A stretch of DNA of 64,000 bases, from the NCBI RefSeq assembly GCF_030160275.1, contig NZ_BSOA01000015.1, positions 209,935-273,934 on the forward strand, in the 5' to 3' direction. Below are positions 25,659 to 34,509 of the stretch, in pieces; positions within the stretch are counted from its first letter, which is position 1; each line of letters starts with the position of its first letter. The notes below the pieces were generated by a model, which had not been told where the DNA came from, made no database searches, and saw only the letters and a program-made list of their open reading frames with translations. Position numbers and translations under genes: made by a program. The stretch is from Dyella flagellata (GTDB taxonomy: Bacteria > Pseudomonadota > Gammaproteobacteria > Xanthomonadales > Rhodanobacteraceae).

Positions 25659-26105
25659 ATGAAAGACGTGATCATTGCTTCGACGATTGCACTCGGTATC
25701 GTGTGTGCGAGCGGCATCAGTGCCGCCCAAGACCAGACCCACCCCACCACCTTGCCCGAATTCACAATCACCGCACCAGTAGGTCAATACGAGACCTACA
25801 TCGTCCCGTTGCCCACCGGCTACGAACTGCAAGCGCTTGTCGGCAACACACACATGCAGTACGTACGAGCGGCGCGGGCGGTCAACAAGTCAGAGTCGCT
25901 GCGAAAGATGGGTATGGCCCAACAGCCATTCGTCTCCGTGGCGATCGACAACTCGGACGGCCCAGGCGTGACGGAACGACTCCTGCTAACTGACTCCGTC
26001 CAAAGTACCACCGTTGCCATCGTGGACGTGTATTGCAAGCGGTTTGTGTCGGCGGGCCGCGCACATTGCCGGATGTTTTCCCGGCATGTTCCAGCCACCG
26101 TATAG
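25659..26105 (+). CDS. Small secreted protein of unknown function
   Basis: 148 residues with a clear signal peptide (KDVIIASTIALGIVCASGISAAQD). The mature part has PEFTITAPVGQYETYIVPLPTGYELQALVG and a C-terminal pair of Cys (VYCKRF, AHCRMF) that could form a disulfide. GGGAG precedes ATG 25659. It follows the 40-bp tandem repeat array. I recognise no family; the repeated short beta-like segments suggest a small periplasmic beta domain of the kind seen in Xanthomonadales UrcA-type proteins (weak resemblance). Confidence 0.7.
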   Translation: MKDVIIASTIALGIVCASGISAAQDQTHPTTLPEFTITAPVGQYETYIVPLPTGYELQALVGNTHMQYVRAARAVNKSESLRKMGMAQQPFVSVAIDNSDGPGVTERLLLTDSVQSTTVAIVDVYCKRFVSAGRAHCRMFSRHVPATV

Positions 26106-26222
26106 CTAGCGCCTGGCGTCGAGACCAGCCAAAAATGGCAGGGTGCTTTTCTGATAGGGGAAAAAAATGTGGCCAAAACGAAACGGGGCCGGTGGTAGTT
26201 AAACGAGGCGACCAAGTCCTCT

Positions 26223-26699
26223 TCATACTTCCGTCATCACGTGGCGTCTTAACTGCCTCCGGTCCCCTATCTGCGCTTTTCTTGCACCGACGCTGAGCCG
26301 ATCGTGCACATAGCGATCAACCGCCTTCGCCAGAACGGCCGTGCTCCACGGCCAGCTCGCGATGATGAGCCTTCCCCAGTTCGCCAACGCGCGCAGCGCA
26401 GGCCGCAGGCTGCGACCAAGCTCGGTCAGGTGGTAATGTCCGCGAGCGTCACTTGTCGGGCGGCAAATCAATCCGTCCACCTCCCGTTGCTGTGGCTGCT
26501 GGTTGAGCACCTTGTGCGTCCCTTGCGGCATGGTGGCCAGGAAACCGCTGAAGCGCTGGTGGCGCGTCGCAAGCGGGAACATCGAAAAAACGATGGGCAA
26601 TCGCATGCGTGCGACAGGGTCAAGTTCTTGCGACAAGGTTACGGAAAACGCGACACGGTTAAGCAAAACCGAAAGACGACGCCGGCAACAGGACGGCAT
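26223..26699 (-). CDS. HxlR-type regulator, divergent or decaying
   Basis: About 158 residues from ATG 26699; start uncertain. The middle is a good match to HxlR winged helices: LATRHQRFSGFLATMP, THKVLNQQPQQREVDGLI and YHLTELGRSLRPALRALANWG. The usual GGKW entry of the first helix is replaced (VARMRLPIVFSMF), and the wing is short (RPTSDARGHYHL), so it may be a degraded gene. HxlR proteins are small repressors or activators of detoxification genes. It is divergent from the GH92 gene and separated from it by an AT-rich region. Confidence 0.5.
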   Translation of the reverse strand: MPSCCRRRLSVLLNRVAFSVTLSQELDPVARMRLPIVFSMFPLATRHQRFSGFLATMPQGTHKVLNQQPQQREVDGLICRPTSDARGHYHLTELGRSLRPALRALANWGRLIIASWPWSTAVLAKAVDRYVHDRLSVGARKAQIGDRRQLRRHVMTEV

Positions 26700-26765
26700 A
26701 GCTATTTTGCATTGCCGCAAAATTCCGACAAAAACATTTTATATCAGTCAGTTACACTCGGCGAA

Positions 26766-26793
26766 GAAAAATTTGGATCGAGACAAATTTTTC
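26766..26793. promoter_or_regulatory. Perfect AT-rich inverted repeat upstream of GH92
   Basis: GAAAAATTTG (26766-26775), 8-base spacer, CAAATTTTTC (26784-26793). It lies in the AT-rich divergent region between the HxlR-like gene and the GH92 gene, 125 bp before the GH92 ATG. Operator-like; the binding protein is unknown. Confidence 0.5.
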
Positions 26794-26918
26794 GTTTACA
26801 GTCGATCGGTGAGCAGGGCTCGCCACTGCGCTCCTGCTCTCCATCAAGTGAATGCGTTCCGCACGCTAAGCGCCGACGCTCCACTTCACCACAACGAGAA
26901 CATCCGGGGAGTAGCAGC

Positions 26919-29375
26919 ATGGTGTCACGTCGACGGTTCCTGCAGGGCATGGGAGCGCTTGCTGCGCTGGGCGGTCCTTTGCCGGCGTTGGCCAGGCTGG
27001 CTGAAAATCCCGCAGCACGTGCCGCTCGCACGACGGGCGCGGCAGCGAAGGCGGGTGGCGTGTCGCGGTATGTGGATGTCTTTGTCGGCACCGGTGGCCA
27101 TGGCCACACGTATCCGGGTGCGACGATGCCGTTCGGCATGGTGCAGTTGAGTCCCGATACCAACGACACCGGTTGGGATGCGTGCTCGGGCTATCACCAG
27201 AATGATGGCTCGATCATGGGCTTTTCGCACACGCATCTGAGCGGCACCGGCGCCTCGGACATGCTTGATGTACTGGTGATGCCGGCGCAGGGTGAAGTGC
27301 TGTTGCAGCCGGGCGATCGCGGCCTGCCGAAGGTGAACTACCATTCTCGCTTCGATGGTGCGGCCGGCTCCGGGCCGCAGCTGACGGAGCACAGCAAGGC
27401 TCATCCGGGGCATGGCTATCGCTCGCGCTTTACGGCGGAGCACGCGCGCCCCGGCTACTACAGCACGCACCTGACTGATCACGACATCCTCGCCGAACTC
27501 ACTGCGACGACACGCGCGGGTCTGCACCGCTACACCTTCCACAAGGCGGGGAGCGGGCATCTGCTGCTGGATTTCACGCATGGCTACCATTTCGGCAAGG
27601 ACCCGTTGAAGCTGAGCGACGCGCAATTGCGGCTGATCGGCAACGACACCATCGTCGGAGGACGGCGCGCCTACGAATGGGCGCAAGGGCGTTATCTCTA
27701 TTTCGCGCTGAAGCTGTCACGACCGTTCTCGCAGGCCACGCTGTATTCGGAAGATGTAGCCGCACCCAGCGGCAGCGGCGAGCTCAAGGGCACGCATCTG
27801 AAAGCTGCACTGCACATCGATGACGTAGCGAAAGAACCTGTGCTGGTAAAGGTGGGCATCTCCGCCGTGGATATCGACGGTGCGCTGCGTAATCTCGATG
27901 CGGAGATTCCCGGCTGGGAATTCGAACAGGTGCAACAGGCCGCCGCGGATGCCTGGGAACGCGAGCTGGGCCGCATCCGCGTGCAGTCGTCTTCGGAGCG
28001 CACGCTGAAAGTGTTCTACAGCTCGCTGTATCACACCATGATGGCGCCGACGTTGTTCAGCGACGTGGACGGGCGCTATCGCGGCATGGATCTTGGCATC
28101 CACCAGTTGCAGGAAGGGCAGCACAACTACAGCACCTATTCCTTGTGGGATACCTATCGCGCGTTGCATCCGCTGTACACGCTGTACCAGTCCGAGCGCG
28201 TGCCGGACCTGGTCAACGGCCTGGTGCGCATGGCCGAGGAAAGCCCGGACGGCCCGCCGGTATGGCCGCTGCAGGGGGTGGAGACCGGTTGCATGATCGG
28301 CTACCACTCGGCGGTAGTGATTGCCGAGGCGCAAGCGAAGGGTTTCACCGGCATCGATTACGCCCGTGCATGGCCGATTTATCGCAAGCGGGCGATGGAC
28401 GACGATTACCGTGGCCTGACCTACTACCGCAAGCTCGGCTACATCCCCAGCGACAAGGAGCCGGAGGCGACCAGCAAGACGCTGGAGTATTCCTACGATG
28501 ACTGGGCCGTAGCGCACATGGCCGATGCGGCAGGCGAAAAGAATCTCGGCGACGCGTTGCGCCGCCGTTCGCGCAACTATCGCAACGTGTTCGATAGCAA
28601 GATGAACTTCGTGCGCCCGCGCGGCGAACACGGCGAATGGCTGGAGCCGTTCGATCCGCGTGGCATGGGCCATTCTGAACAGTGGCGCGACTTCACCGAA
28701 TCCAATTCGTGGCAGGCCACGTTCCTCAATCAGCATGATCTGTACGCGTACATGGGCCTGTTCGGCGGTCCGGACGTGTTCGAGCGCAAGCTGGACGAGC
28801 TGTTCACCACCAGCTCCAAGCTGCCGGCCGATGCGCCGCCGGATATCGCCGGCATGGTGGGCCAGTATGCGCACGGCAATGAACCCAGCCATCACATGGC
28901 TTATCTGTATGCGTATACCGGCGCACATCACAAGACACAGGCACGCGTACGCATGCTGGTGGAAACCATGTACCCGCCCGAGCCTGATGGCCTGGCCGGC
29001 AACGAAGACTGCGGCCAGATGAGCGCGTGGTACATCATGAGTGCGCTGGGCTTGTACGCGGTCGACCCGGTGAGCGCGAACTACGTATTCGGCAGCCCGA
29101 TCCTGGATCATGCGGAGCTTGCGCTGGGTGGCGAGCGCAAGCTGGTCATCCGTACCTTCAATAATGCTTCGAACCACCCTTACATCCAGTCGGTCACGTG
29201 GAACGGCAAGCCGTGGACGAAGAGCTGGATCAGCCACGCGGAGCTGGCCGCGGGTGGCGTGCTGGAGTTCCACATGTCCGAGTCGCCGAACCTGCAATTC
29301 GGCGCCAAGCTGGAAGACCGGCCACCTTCGTTCGGCATGGCGGCAAGCGAGGTGGTTGCCATCGATGCAGGCTGA
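26919..29375 (+). CDS. GH92 alpha-mannosidase, Tat-type leader
   Basis: 818 residues matching family GH92, calcium-dependent inverting exo-alpha-mannosidases (mostly alpha-1,2). The N-terminus SRRRFLQGMGALAALGG is a twin-arginine-type signal. The N-terminal beta-sandwich has YVDVFVGTGGHGHTYPGATMPFG and HLSGTGASDMLD; the helical barrel has YSLWDTYRALHPLY, FTESNSWQ, and the hallmark GNEDCGQMSAWYIMSALG carrying catalytic and metal-binding acids. GGGGAG lies seven bases before ATG 26919; the open frame upstream to 26304 lacks family similarity. With GH125 and GH2 it would complete stepwise mannose removal. Confidence 0.95.
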   Translation: MVSRRRFLQGMGALAALGGPLPALARLAENPAARAARTTGAAAKAGGVSRYVDVFVGTGGHGHTYPGATMPFGMVQLSPDTNDTGWDACSGYHQNDGSIMGFSHTHLSGTGASDMLDVLVMPAQGEVLLQPGDRGLPKVNYHSRFDGAAGSGPQLTEHSKAHPGHGYRSRFTAEHARPGYYSTHLTDHDILAELTATTRAGLHRYTFHKAGSGHLLLDFTHGYHFGKDPLKLSDAQLRLIGNDTIVGGRRAYEWAQGRYLYFALKLSRPFSQATLYSEDVAAPSGSGELKGTHLKAALHIDDVAKEPVLVKVGISAVDIDGALRNLDAEIPGWEFEQVQQAAADAWERELGRIRVQSSSERTLKVFYSSLYHTMMAPTLFSDVDGRYRGMDLGIHQLQEGQHNYSTYSLWDTYRALHPLYTLYQSERVPDLVNGLVRMAEESPDGPPVWPLQGVETGCMIGYHSAVVIAEAQAKGFTGIDYARAWPIYRKRAMDDDYRGLTYYRKLGYIPSDKEPEATSKTLEYSYDDWAVAHMADAAGEKNLGDALRRRSRNYRNVFDSKMNFVRPRGEHGEWLEPFDPRGMGHSEQWRDFTESNSWQATFLNQHDLYAYMGLFGGPDVFERKLDELFTTSSKLPADAPPDIAGMVGQYAHGNEPSHHMAYLYAYTGAHHKTQARVRMLVETMYPPEPDGLAGNEDCGQMSAWYIMSALGLYAVDPVSANYVFGSPILDHAELALGGERKLVIRTFNNASNHPYIQSVTWNGKPWTKSWISHAELAAGGVLEFHMSESPNLQFGAKLEDRPPSFGMAASEVVAIDAG

Positions 29376-29404
29376 TGACACAGGCAAGGTTTGACGTGGC
29401 GCAA

Positions 29405-29438
29405 GCCCGGTGCGATTCGCGGTCGCATCGGGCTTTTT
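29405..29438 (+). terminator. Intrinsic terminator of the GH92 gene
   Basis: An 11-bp stem (29405-29415 with 29423-29433, one G-T pair) of sequence GCCCGGTGCGA, followed by TTTTTC, 30 bases after the GH92 stop codon. Confidence 0.85.
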
Positions 29439-29599
29439 CTTTGCACTCTTGCTCACTGTTTCGACAGGCGGAAAACATTTCGTTGTCCGTGCAGGCCATT
29501 GGCTTGGTATTTGGGGCCATCGATACGGTTCATCTCTTTCGGCCGCGAACTTTGTAGCAAGGTAAGCACTCAAAGATCTTGCATCGCTTGTGGGGCGGT

Positions 29600-29718
29600 G
29601 CGCGATGACATGACCCCTGCATGTCGTCATCGGGTTGGTTCCCTCTCCCCCTCCCCTGGGGAATACGACCCTCGAAGCCCCGGCAACATGTCCCCTGTTG
29701 CCGGGGCTTCATTCTTTT
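29600..29718 (+). ncRNA. Candidate small RNA with three C-rich-loop hairpins (sX13-like)
   Basis: Three consecutive stem-loops are visible. SL1: GACATG (29607-29612) with CATGTC (29620-29625), extended by GAT/ATC, loop ACCCCTG. SL2: 29632-29643 with 29659-29671, imperfect, loop containing five Cs and then four Cs. SL3: a perfect 14-bp stem (29674-29687 with 29697-29710), loop ATGTCCCCT, followed by ATTCTTTT, an intrinsic terminator. A C-rich loop in each hairpin and a length near 115 nt are what I recall of sX13, an Hfq-independent sRNA of Xanthomonas that pairs with G-rich leader sequences. The 5' end is estimated. Apart from this and the GH92 terminator, the 550 bp between 29375 and 29930 has no convincing gene. 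Confidence 0.6.
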
Positions 29719-29929
29719 CGCGGCGACGTGAGCAAGACGAATGGAACTCCGGAAGCTGGCTTTGCACAGCGGCGCTGGATGACAGGCCCCTGGCAATTGG
29801 CCCGACATACGTATTGCCCGGCAGCGAAGAAGATGCGCCACGGGACAAACCCTGCCGAGGCCCGATTTTCTACGCTTGGAATCTCACCTGCGCGGGTCGT
29901 TGGTGCCGCTCCATAAGGGAGGATTTTCG

Positions 29930-31000
29930 ATGAATCGATTTCGCCTTGCCCTTTTCGCGCTGGCTCTTCTGGCCTGCCCTCTCGCATCCGGAAACGTCCA
30001 CAACCCGTTCTCCAAACCGGTGCTTATCGTCACCAAGGGCAGCAGTGGCGATGCCAATGGCGCCATGGTGTTGCAAAACAGCTGGCAGGCCACGCGCCCC
30101 GATCTGCTGAATCTTTCCCGACATCGGGCGCAGGGCATGGACATGTCGCAGTACCGCTGCGTTGTAGTGGTGGGGCAAGCGGCCATGCATGACATCGCCG
30201 GCTCCACCGCGATGACCGCGATGCTATCCGGGCGAACGGTAGGACTGTATGAGCACGTGATTGATGAGAGCGGTTTGAAGCTGATGCGGGCCTTGCACGG
30301 CCATGGCACGCTGAATCTGTTTTTTACCGATTCGCAGCTTTCCTTGCTCAGGCTGAAAAATCCATCCGGCCACGCTTTCGTGCAGCAAGAAGCCGGGCGC
30401 ATCTGGCCAGCGCCGCTGGTTGTCCAAACAGTGTCCACGCAACCGGCCGCGGCGAATGATCGCCCCAACACTCGGCTCACCGCCGCGGACCATGTCGTAT
30501 GGCTGGGCGGCAACTACACCGATTCGAGCGGCCAGCCGCGGGTCTTGAGCACGGCTGAAATCGTCACCGCGCTCGGTCACCTGCATGCCTCGATCACGCC
30601 CGGCTCCACCGTGGCCATCATGTTGAAGCCACGGCTGTTCGATGCGGCCATGGACGATACGGAAAAAATCACCCGTCTTATCGCCATGCGAACCGTGTTC
30701 GAGTCGAGTCATGTGGTCTATTACGGCAGCGACTCGCTGATTGCCGAGCTTGCATCGACCGGCATTCCCATTCGCGCGGCGCCTTCGTATGCCACGCTCA
30801 TGCATCTGTCCTGGTCCAAGCACACGAAACACTACGCTTCGGCGGACCAGTTCAATCTATTCGCCGACTTCAACCGGCGTCTGCAACCCTTTTTGCTCGA
30901 CCCTACGGATGCTGACCAGGCACTCTATGCGCTGGACTATATGCACGGCGGCGGTACCGGGCTGACGGAAGCCATCCGGCGACATGGTTGCGATGGGTAA
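29930..31000 (+). CDS. Exported protein of unknown function (ELM1/GT-B-like fold possible)
   Basis: 356 residues with a signal peptide (NRFRLALFALALLACPLASG). Patterns such as KPVLIVTKGSSGDANGAMVL, CVVVVGQAAMHDIAG, DHVVWLGGNYTD, TPGSTVAIMLKPRLFD and HVVYYGSDSLIAELAS alternate strands and helices, like a two-domain Rossmann (GT-B) fold; the last segments resemble the ELM1-like family that predicts asymmetrical surveillance of other parts, but this is weak. AAGGGAGG lies just before ATG 29930. Convergent with the AraC gene, 16 bp apart. Function unknown. Confidence 0.7.
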   Translation: MNRFRLALFALALLACPLASGNVHNPFSKPVLIVTKGSSGDANGAMVLQNSWQATRPDLLNLSRHRAQGMDMSQYRCVVVVGQAAMHDIAGSTAMTAMLSGRTVGLYEHVIDESGLKLMRALHGHGTLNLFFTDSQLSLLRLKNPSGHAFVQQEAGRIWPAPLVVQTVSTQPAAANDRPNTRLTAADHVVWLGGNYTDSSGQPRVLSTAEIVTALGHLHASITPGSTVAIMLKPRLFDAAMDDTEKITRLIAMRTVFESSHVVYYGSDSLIAELASTGIPIRAAPSYATLMHLSWSKHTKHYASADQFNLFADFNRRLQPFLLDPTDADQALYALDYMHGGGTGLTEAIRRHGCDG

Positions 31001-31016
31001 GGAGCACCCTGGCGGC

Positions 31017-32039
31017 TCAAATTCCCGTGGACAACAGGCGTGCGCGATACCTGCTTGGCGATTCACCCGTCCAGCGGCGGAACGCGCGCGTGAGATTCGC
31101 CGGATCCGCATAACCGCTGCGCAGCGCGATCTCGTCCATGCGCAGCGACGGGTTCAGCACATCGCGCAATACCGCATCCTTGCGTGCGTCGTCGACCAGG
31201 CCGCGAAAATTGAGGTCGAGGCGTTGCAATTTGCGCTTGAGGGTACGGCTGGACATGCACAACAGCTTGGCCGCGTCCTGGACGCTTGGGTAGCCGATGC
31301 GTTCGTGGTCTTGCAGCAGATCCATCACCCGAACGACCAGGTCGTCGGAGCGGCGCAGGCGGGCGCGCTCGCGCTCGCATTGGGATTTGATGGAGCGCAG
31401 GGTGGAAGCGTTGGCGTTCGCCAGCGGAAGATCAAGCTCTTCGGCGGGCACACGGACCAGACTCAGGTTCGTTTCAAAGCGCGTCGCCGCTATGCGCTTG
31501 CGGTAGCGTGCATAGTGCAGCGGCTCCGGGCCGCGGTACCAGATTTCCATGCCGGGCAGCGGGCGTTGCGCGAGCTGCTCGCAAAGGCGCGTCGTCATGA
31601 TCATCAGGCGATCGACGGCGCAGAAGCGCATCGGTGCGCGCGGGGACAGGTCGTGCACAAGCAATAGGGCGAAACCATCGCGCTCGGTCAGGCGCAGGCT
31701 GAATGTGGCCATGCGCAAATCCAGGAAGGCCGCCCAAAGTTCGAGTGCATCGCGCAAGCTGTGGCAACTCATCAGTCCATAGCCGAGCATGCCGTGCCAG
31801 GTGATGGTGCTGTGCAGGCCGATCCGGTAGCCGATGCCCGGATCGCAGGTCAAGCGCACGGCATTGGTGAGCAGCTGCGCATCCTGGTGAGTGGTCAGGC
31901 GCCCGCCGTCCGCCAGCTGCTCGGCGCCAATGCCGGTGCCGACCAACGCCTGGTCGCGGGAAACGCCTTGCTGCTCAAGCAATTGCAGTAGAGCCAAGGC
32001 GTATTCGACATGAACATCGTCTTTGTACAGCTTGTGCAT
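31017..32039 (-). CDS. AraC-family transcriptional regulator (OruR/ArgR-type, Arabinose_bd domain)
   Basis: 340 residues. The N-terminal effector domain of about 200 residues has the Arabinose_bd pattern (LLQLLEQQGVSRDQALVGTGI, PGIGYRIGLHSTITWHGMLGYGLMSCHSLRDALEL). The C-terminal AraC DNA-binding domain (about 240-335) contains SVQDAAKLLCMSSRTLKRKLQ and MDEIALRSGYADPANLTRAFRRWTGESPSRYR. ATG 32039 has GGGAG eight bases upstream; the open frame upstream is not conserved-looking. It is divergent from the BaeS-like kinase gene. Effector and targets are unknown. Confidence 0.92.
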   Translation of the reverse strand: MHKLYKDDVHVEYALALLQLLEQQGVSRDQALVGTGIGAEQLADGGRLTTHQDAQLLTNAVRLTCDPGIGYRIGLHSTITWHGMLGYGLMSCHSLRDALELWAAFLDLRMATFSLRLTERDGFALLLVHDLSPRAPMRFCAVDRLMIMTTRLCEQLAQRPLPGMEIWYRGPEPLHYARYRKRIAATRFETNLSLVRVPAEELDLPLANANASTLRSIKSQCERERARLRRSDDLVVRVMDLLQDHERIGYPSVQDAAKLLCMSSRTLKRKLQRLDLNFRGLVDDARKDAVLRDVLNPSLRMDEIALRSGYADPANLTRAFRRWTGESPSRYRARLLSTGI

Positions 32040-32207
32040 GGACGCGGCTCCCTCGGCAGCGCATGAGTCGCCGCAGCGGGCCAAGCTTTGGACAGAACTG
32101 TGCAGGAAATTGGGAGATTGCGTGGAATCGCTTGGGTTTGGCTTGCAAGCGTCCGGACTTGTCGGCGCTAATGGCAACCGGGACCCCACTCAATCCTGCT
32201 TAACGCC

Positions 32208-33704
32208 ATGCGCCCTGGGCTCACCGCCAAGCTGTTTCTTGCGATGCTCACTGTCGCCGTGTTCACGGTGCTGGCGATGGGCGTCGCTGCACGACTGAGC
32301 TTCGACCGCGGTTTTCTCGGCTATCTCGCCGAGCAGGAAACCGAGCGTATGCAGACGGGGGCGTCCTCGCTAGCCACCGCGTACCGGGAACACGGCAGCT
32401 GGGATTTCCTGCGCAACAACCCGCACGCCTGGCTGGAAGCGATGCGGCCGGGCCATTTTTCCGGCCTGCCGCCGCCGCATGCCGTCGACGACCAGGATCA
32501 GCCCGGCGATCCGCGCGAGCGTCCGCCGGAATCTTCGCCGCCGGGCCAGGATGATCATCCACCGCCAGCGCTGCCGCCCATGGACGCACCCAGCTCGATT
32601 TCCGTGCTCACCGGCACCGACTTCCGCTTCGCGCTGCTGGATGCGCAGAGCCGTCTGCTGTTCGGCAATTCCGCCGCGGTGACCGCCATGCATTCGGTGA
32701 AGCAGGCGATCGTGGTGAACGGCCGCGCCGTCGGCTGGCTGGTGATGCTGCCCTTGCGCGACGTCACCGCCGCCGGCGACCTGCGCTTTGAGCGCGGGCA
32801 GTACCGCGCCAGCTGGATCATTGGCGTTAGCGCACTGGTGTTGGCGGCGCTGCTGGCGATCTGGCTGGCGCGCACGCTGTTGACGCCGGTGCACCGCATT
32901 GCCAAGGCCACGCATGCGCTGGCGGAAGGCAATTACACCATCCGGGTGGAAGCCATTGCGCATGACGACCTGGGCCAGCTTGCGCGGGATTTCAATCAGC
33001 TCGCCGTGGCGCTGGAAAAAAACCAGCGCACACGGCGCCAGTTCGTGGCCGACATTTCGCACGAACTGCGCACGCCGCTGGCGATCATGCGCGGCGAGCT
33101 GGAAGCACTGGAGGACGGCGTGCGCCGCTTCGACCAGGAAGCGATCGCATCGCTGCACGCCGAAGTGGGCATGCTAAGCAAGCTGATCGACGACTTGTAC
33201 CAGCTTTCGCTGGCCGACGTCGGCACCATGATCTACCGCAAGGTGGAGCTGGATCTGCCCAAGCTGCTGGAGGGCGTCGCCGACACCTTTCGCGAGCGCT
33301 TGCGCCGCGCGGATGTCGATCTGCAGTTGAATCTTCCCGCCATCCCCGTGCCGGTGCACGCCGACGAGGGCCGCCTGCATCAATTGTTCGTAAACCTGTT
33401 TGAGAACAGCGCTCGCTATACCGATGCCGGCGGCGTGCTGCGCGTGAGCTGCCGGATCATGGCCGACAGTGCCGTGGTCGACCTGATGGATTCGGCGCCG
33501 GGCGTGGCGGAGGCCGACCTGCAGCGCCTGTTCGAACGCTTCTATCGCACCGAAAGCTCGCGCAATCGCGCCAGCGGTGGCGCCGGGCTGGGCCTGGCGA
33601 TTTCGCGCGCCATCGTCGAGGCGCACCACGGCAAGATCGATGCGCACCCTTCGCCGTTGGGAGGACTGTGGTTAACCGTGCGCCTGCCCTTGGAGAATGC
33701 ATGA
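32208..33704 (+). CDS. BaeS/CreC-like sensor histidine kinase
   Basis: 498 residues. TM1 at about 8-30, then a ~170-residue periplasmic domain with an unusual Pro/Asp-rich linker around 85-125 ([20 protein letters not shown]), TM2 near 205-225, HAMP ([23 protein letters not shown]), HisKA with [16 protein letters not shown], and an ATPase domain with [19 protein letters not shown] and [10 protein letters not shown]. The N and G boxes are intact, but the usual DNGPG is DSAPG. It overlaps the regulator gene region closely and forms a classic two-component pair with it. BaeS senses envelope stress in E. coli; ligand here not shown. Confidence 0.9.
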   Translation: MRPGLTAKLFLAMLTVAVFTVLAMGVAARLSFDRGFLGYLAEQETERMQTGASSLATAYREHGSWDFLRNNPHAWLEAMRPGHFSGLPPPHAVDDQDQPGDPRERPPESSPPGQDDHPPPALPPMDAPSSISVLTGTDFRFALLDAQSRLLFGNSAAVTAMHSVKQAIVVNGRAVGWLVMLPLRDVTAAGDLRFERGQYRASWIIGVSALVLAALLAIWLARTLLTPVHRIAKATHALAEGNYTIRVEAIAHDDLGQLARDFNQLAVALEKNQRTRRQFVADISHELRTPLAIMRGELEALEDGVRRFDQEAIASLHAEVGMLSKLIDDLYQLSLADVGTMIYRKVELDLPKLLEGVADTFRERLRRADVDLQLNLPAIPVPVHADEGRLHQLFVNLFENSARYTDAGGVLRVSCRIMADSAVVDLMDSAPGVAEADLQRLFERFYRTESSRNRASGGAGLGLAISRAIVEAHHGKIDAHPSPLGGLWLTVRLPLENA

Positions 33705-33705
33705 C

Positions 33706-34395
33706 ATGGATAACACGACACAGGCACTCGCTCGCATCCTGATCGTGGAGGACGAACCCAAACTGGCGGCGCTGGTGGGTGATTACCTGCGCGCCGGCGG
33801 TTTCGAAGCCGGCTGGGTGGCCGATGGGCGTGAAGCGATTGCGGCTATCCGAACGCAACCGCCCGACCTGGTGCTGCTCGACCTGATGCTGCCCGGTTGC
33901 GATGGCCTGGATGTCTGCCGCGAAGTGCGCAGCTTCAGCGAAGTGCCGATCATCATGCTTACTGCACGCGTGGAAGAGATCGATCGGCTGGTGGGATTGG
34001 AACTGGGTGCGGACGATTACATCTGCAAGCCGTTCAGTCCACGCGAAGTGGTGGCACGGGTCAGGGCGATCCTGCGACGCATGCGCCACAGTGAGCAGAG
34101 CAGCAGCACGCTACTGCGCATCGACGAAGCCACGCATAGCGCTATATTCCATGGCGTCACACTCGAACTTACGCCGGTGGAATTTCGCCTGCTGAAGACG
34201 TTGGCCGCCAGCCCCGGCCGGGTGTTCTCGCGCGATCGGCTGCTCGACAGGCTGTATCTGGATCATCGCGTGGTCACCGACCGCACCGTCGACAGCCACA
34301 TCAAGAACCTGCGTCGCAAATTGGAGCAGGCGGCACCCGGGCCGGATCCGATCCGCTCGATCTATGGAGTAGGCTATAAGCTGGAAATCGAGTGA
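33706..34395 (+). CDS. OmpR/BaeR-type response regulator
   Basis: 229 residues. Receiver at about 8-120 ([23 protein letters not shown] with phospho-Asp, [17 protein letters not shown]) and a winged-helix output domain at 130-228 ([57 protein letters not shown]). ATG 33706 has GGAGA nine bases upstream and lies one base after the kinase stop; ATG 33697 is an alternative overlapping start. The sequence resembles BaeR. It activates target promoters after phosphorylation by the upstream kinase. Confidence 0.92.
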   Translation: MDNTTQALARILIVEDEPKLAALVGDYLRAGGFEAGWVADGREAIAAIRTQPPDLVLLDLMLPGCDGLDVCREVRSFSEVPIIMLTARVEEIDRLVGLELGADDYICKPFSPREVVARVRAILRRMRHSEQSSSTLLRIDEATHSAIFHGVTLELTPVEFRLLKTLAASPGRVFSRDRLLDRLYLDHRVVTDRTVDSHIKNLRRKLEQAAPGPDPIRSIYGVGYKLEIE

Positions 34396-34404
34396 CGCCA
34401 GGAA

Positions 34405-34476
34405 CGTAGGCTGGGATGACAATCCCAGCATCGAAATGCCGCATGGCAAGCTGGGATTGTCATCCCAGCCCACGCG
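34405..34476. repeat. REP-like double palindrome after the BaeR-like gene
   Basis: Units 34405-34429 and 34450-34476 face each other. It fills most of the gap between the regulator stop and the FAD monooxygenase start. Confidence 0.88.
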
Positions 34477-34509
34477 CCAGCCGTTGGATTCCCGCACGAG
34501 GTGGAAGCG

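Noticed and set aside
26304-26918. N-terminal extension of the GH92 frame
   Set aside because: The segment precedes a good ribosome binding site and Tat signal at 26919 and overlaps the HxlR-like gene antisense; it does not look like protein.
27717-29630. 637-codon open frame on the minus strand
   Set aside because: Shadow of the GH92 gene.
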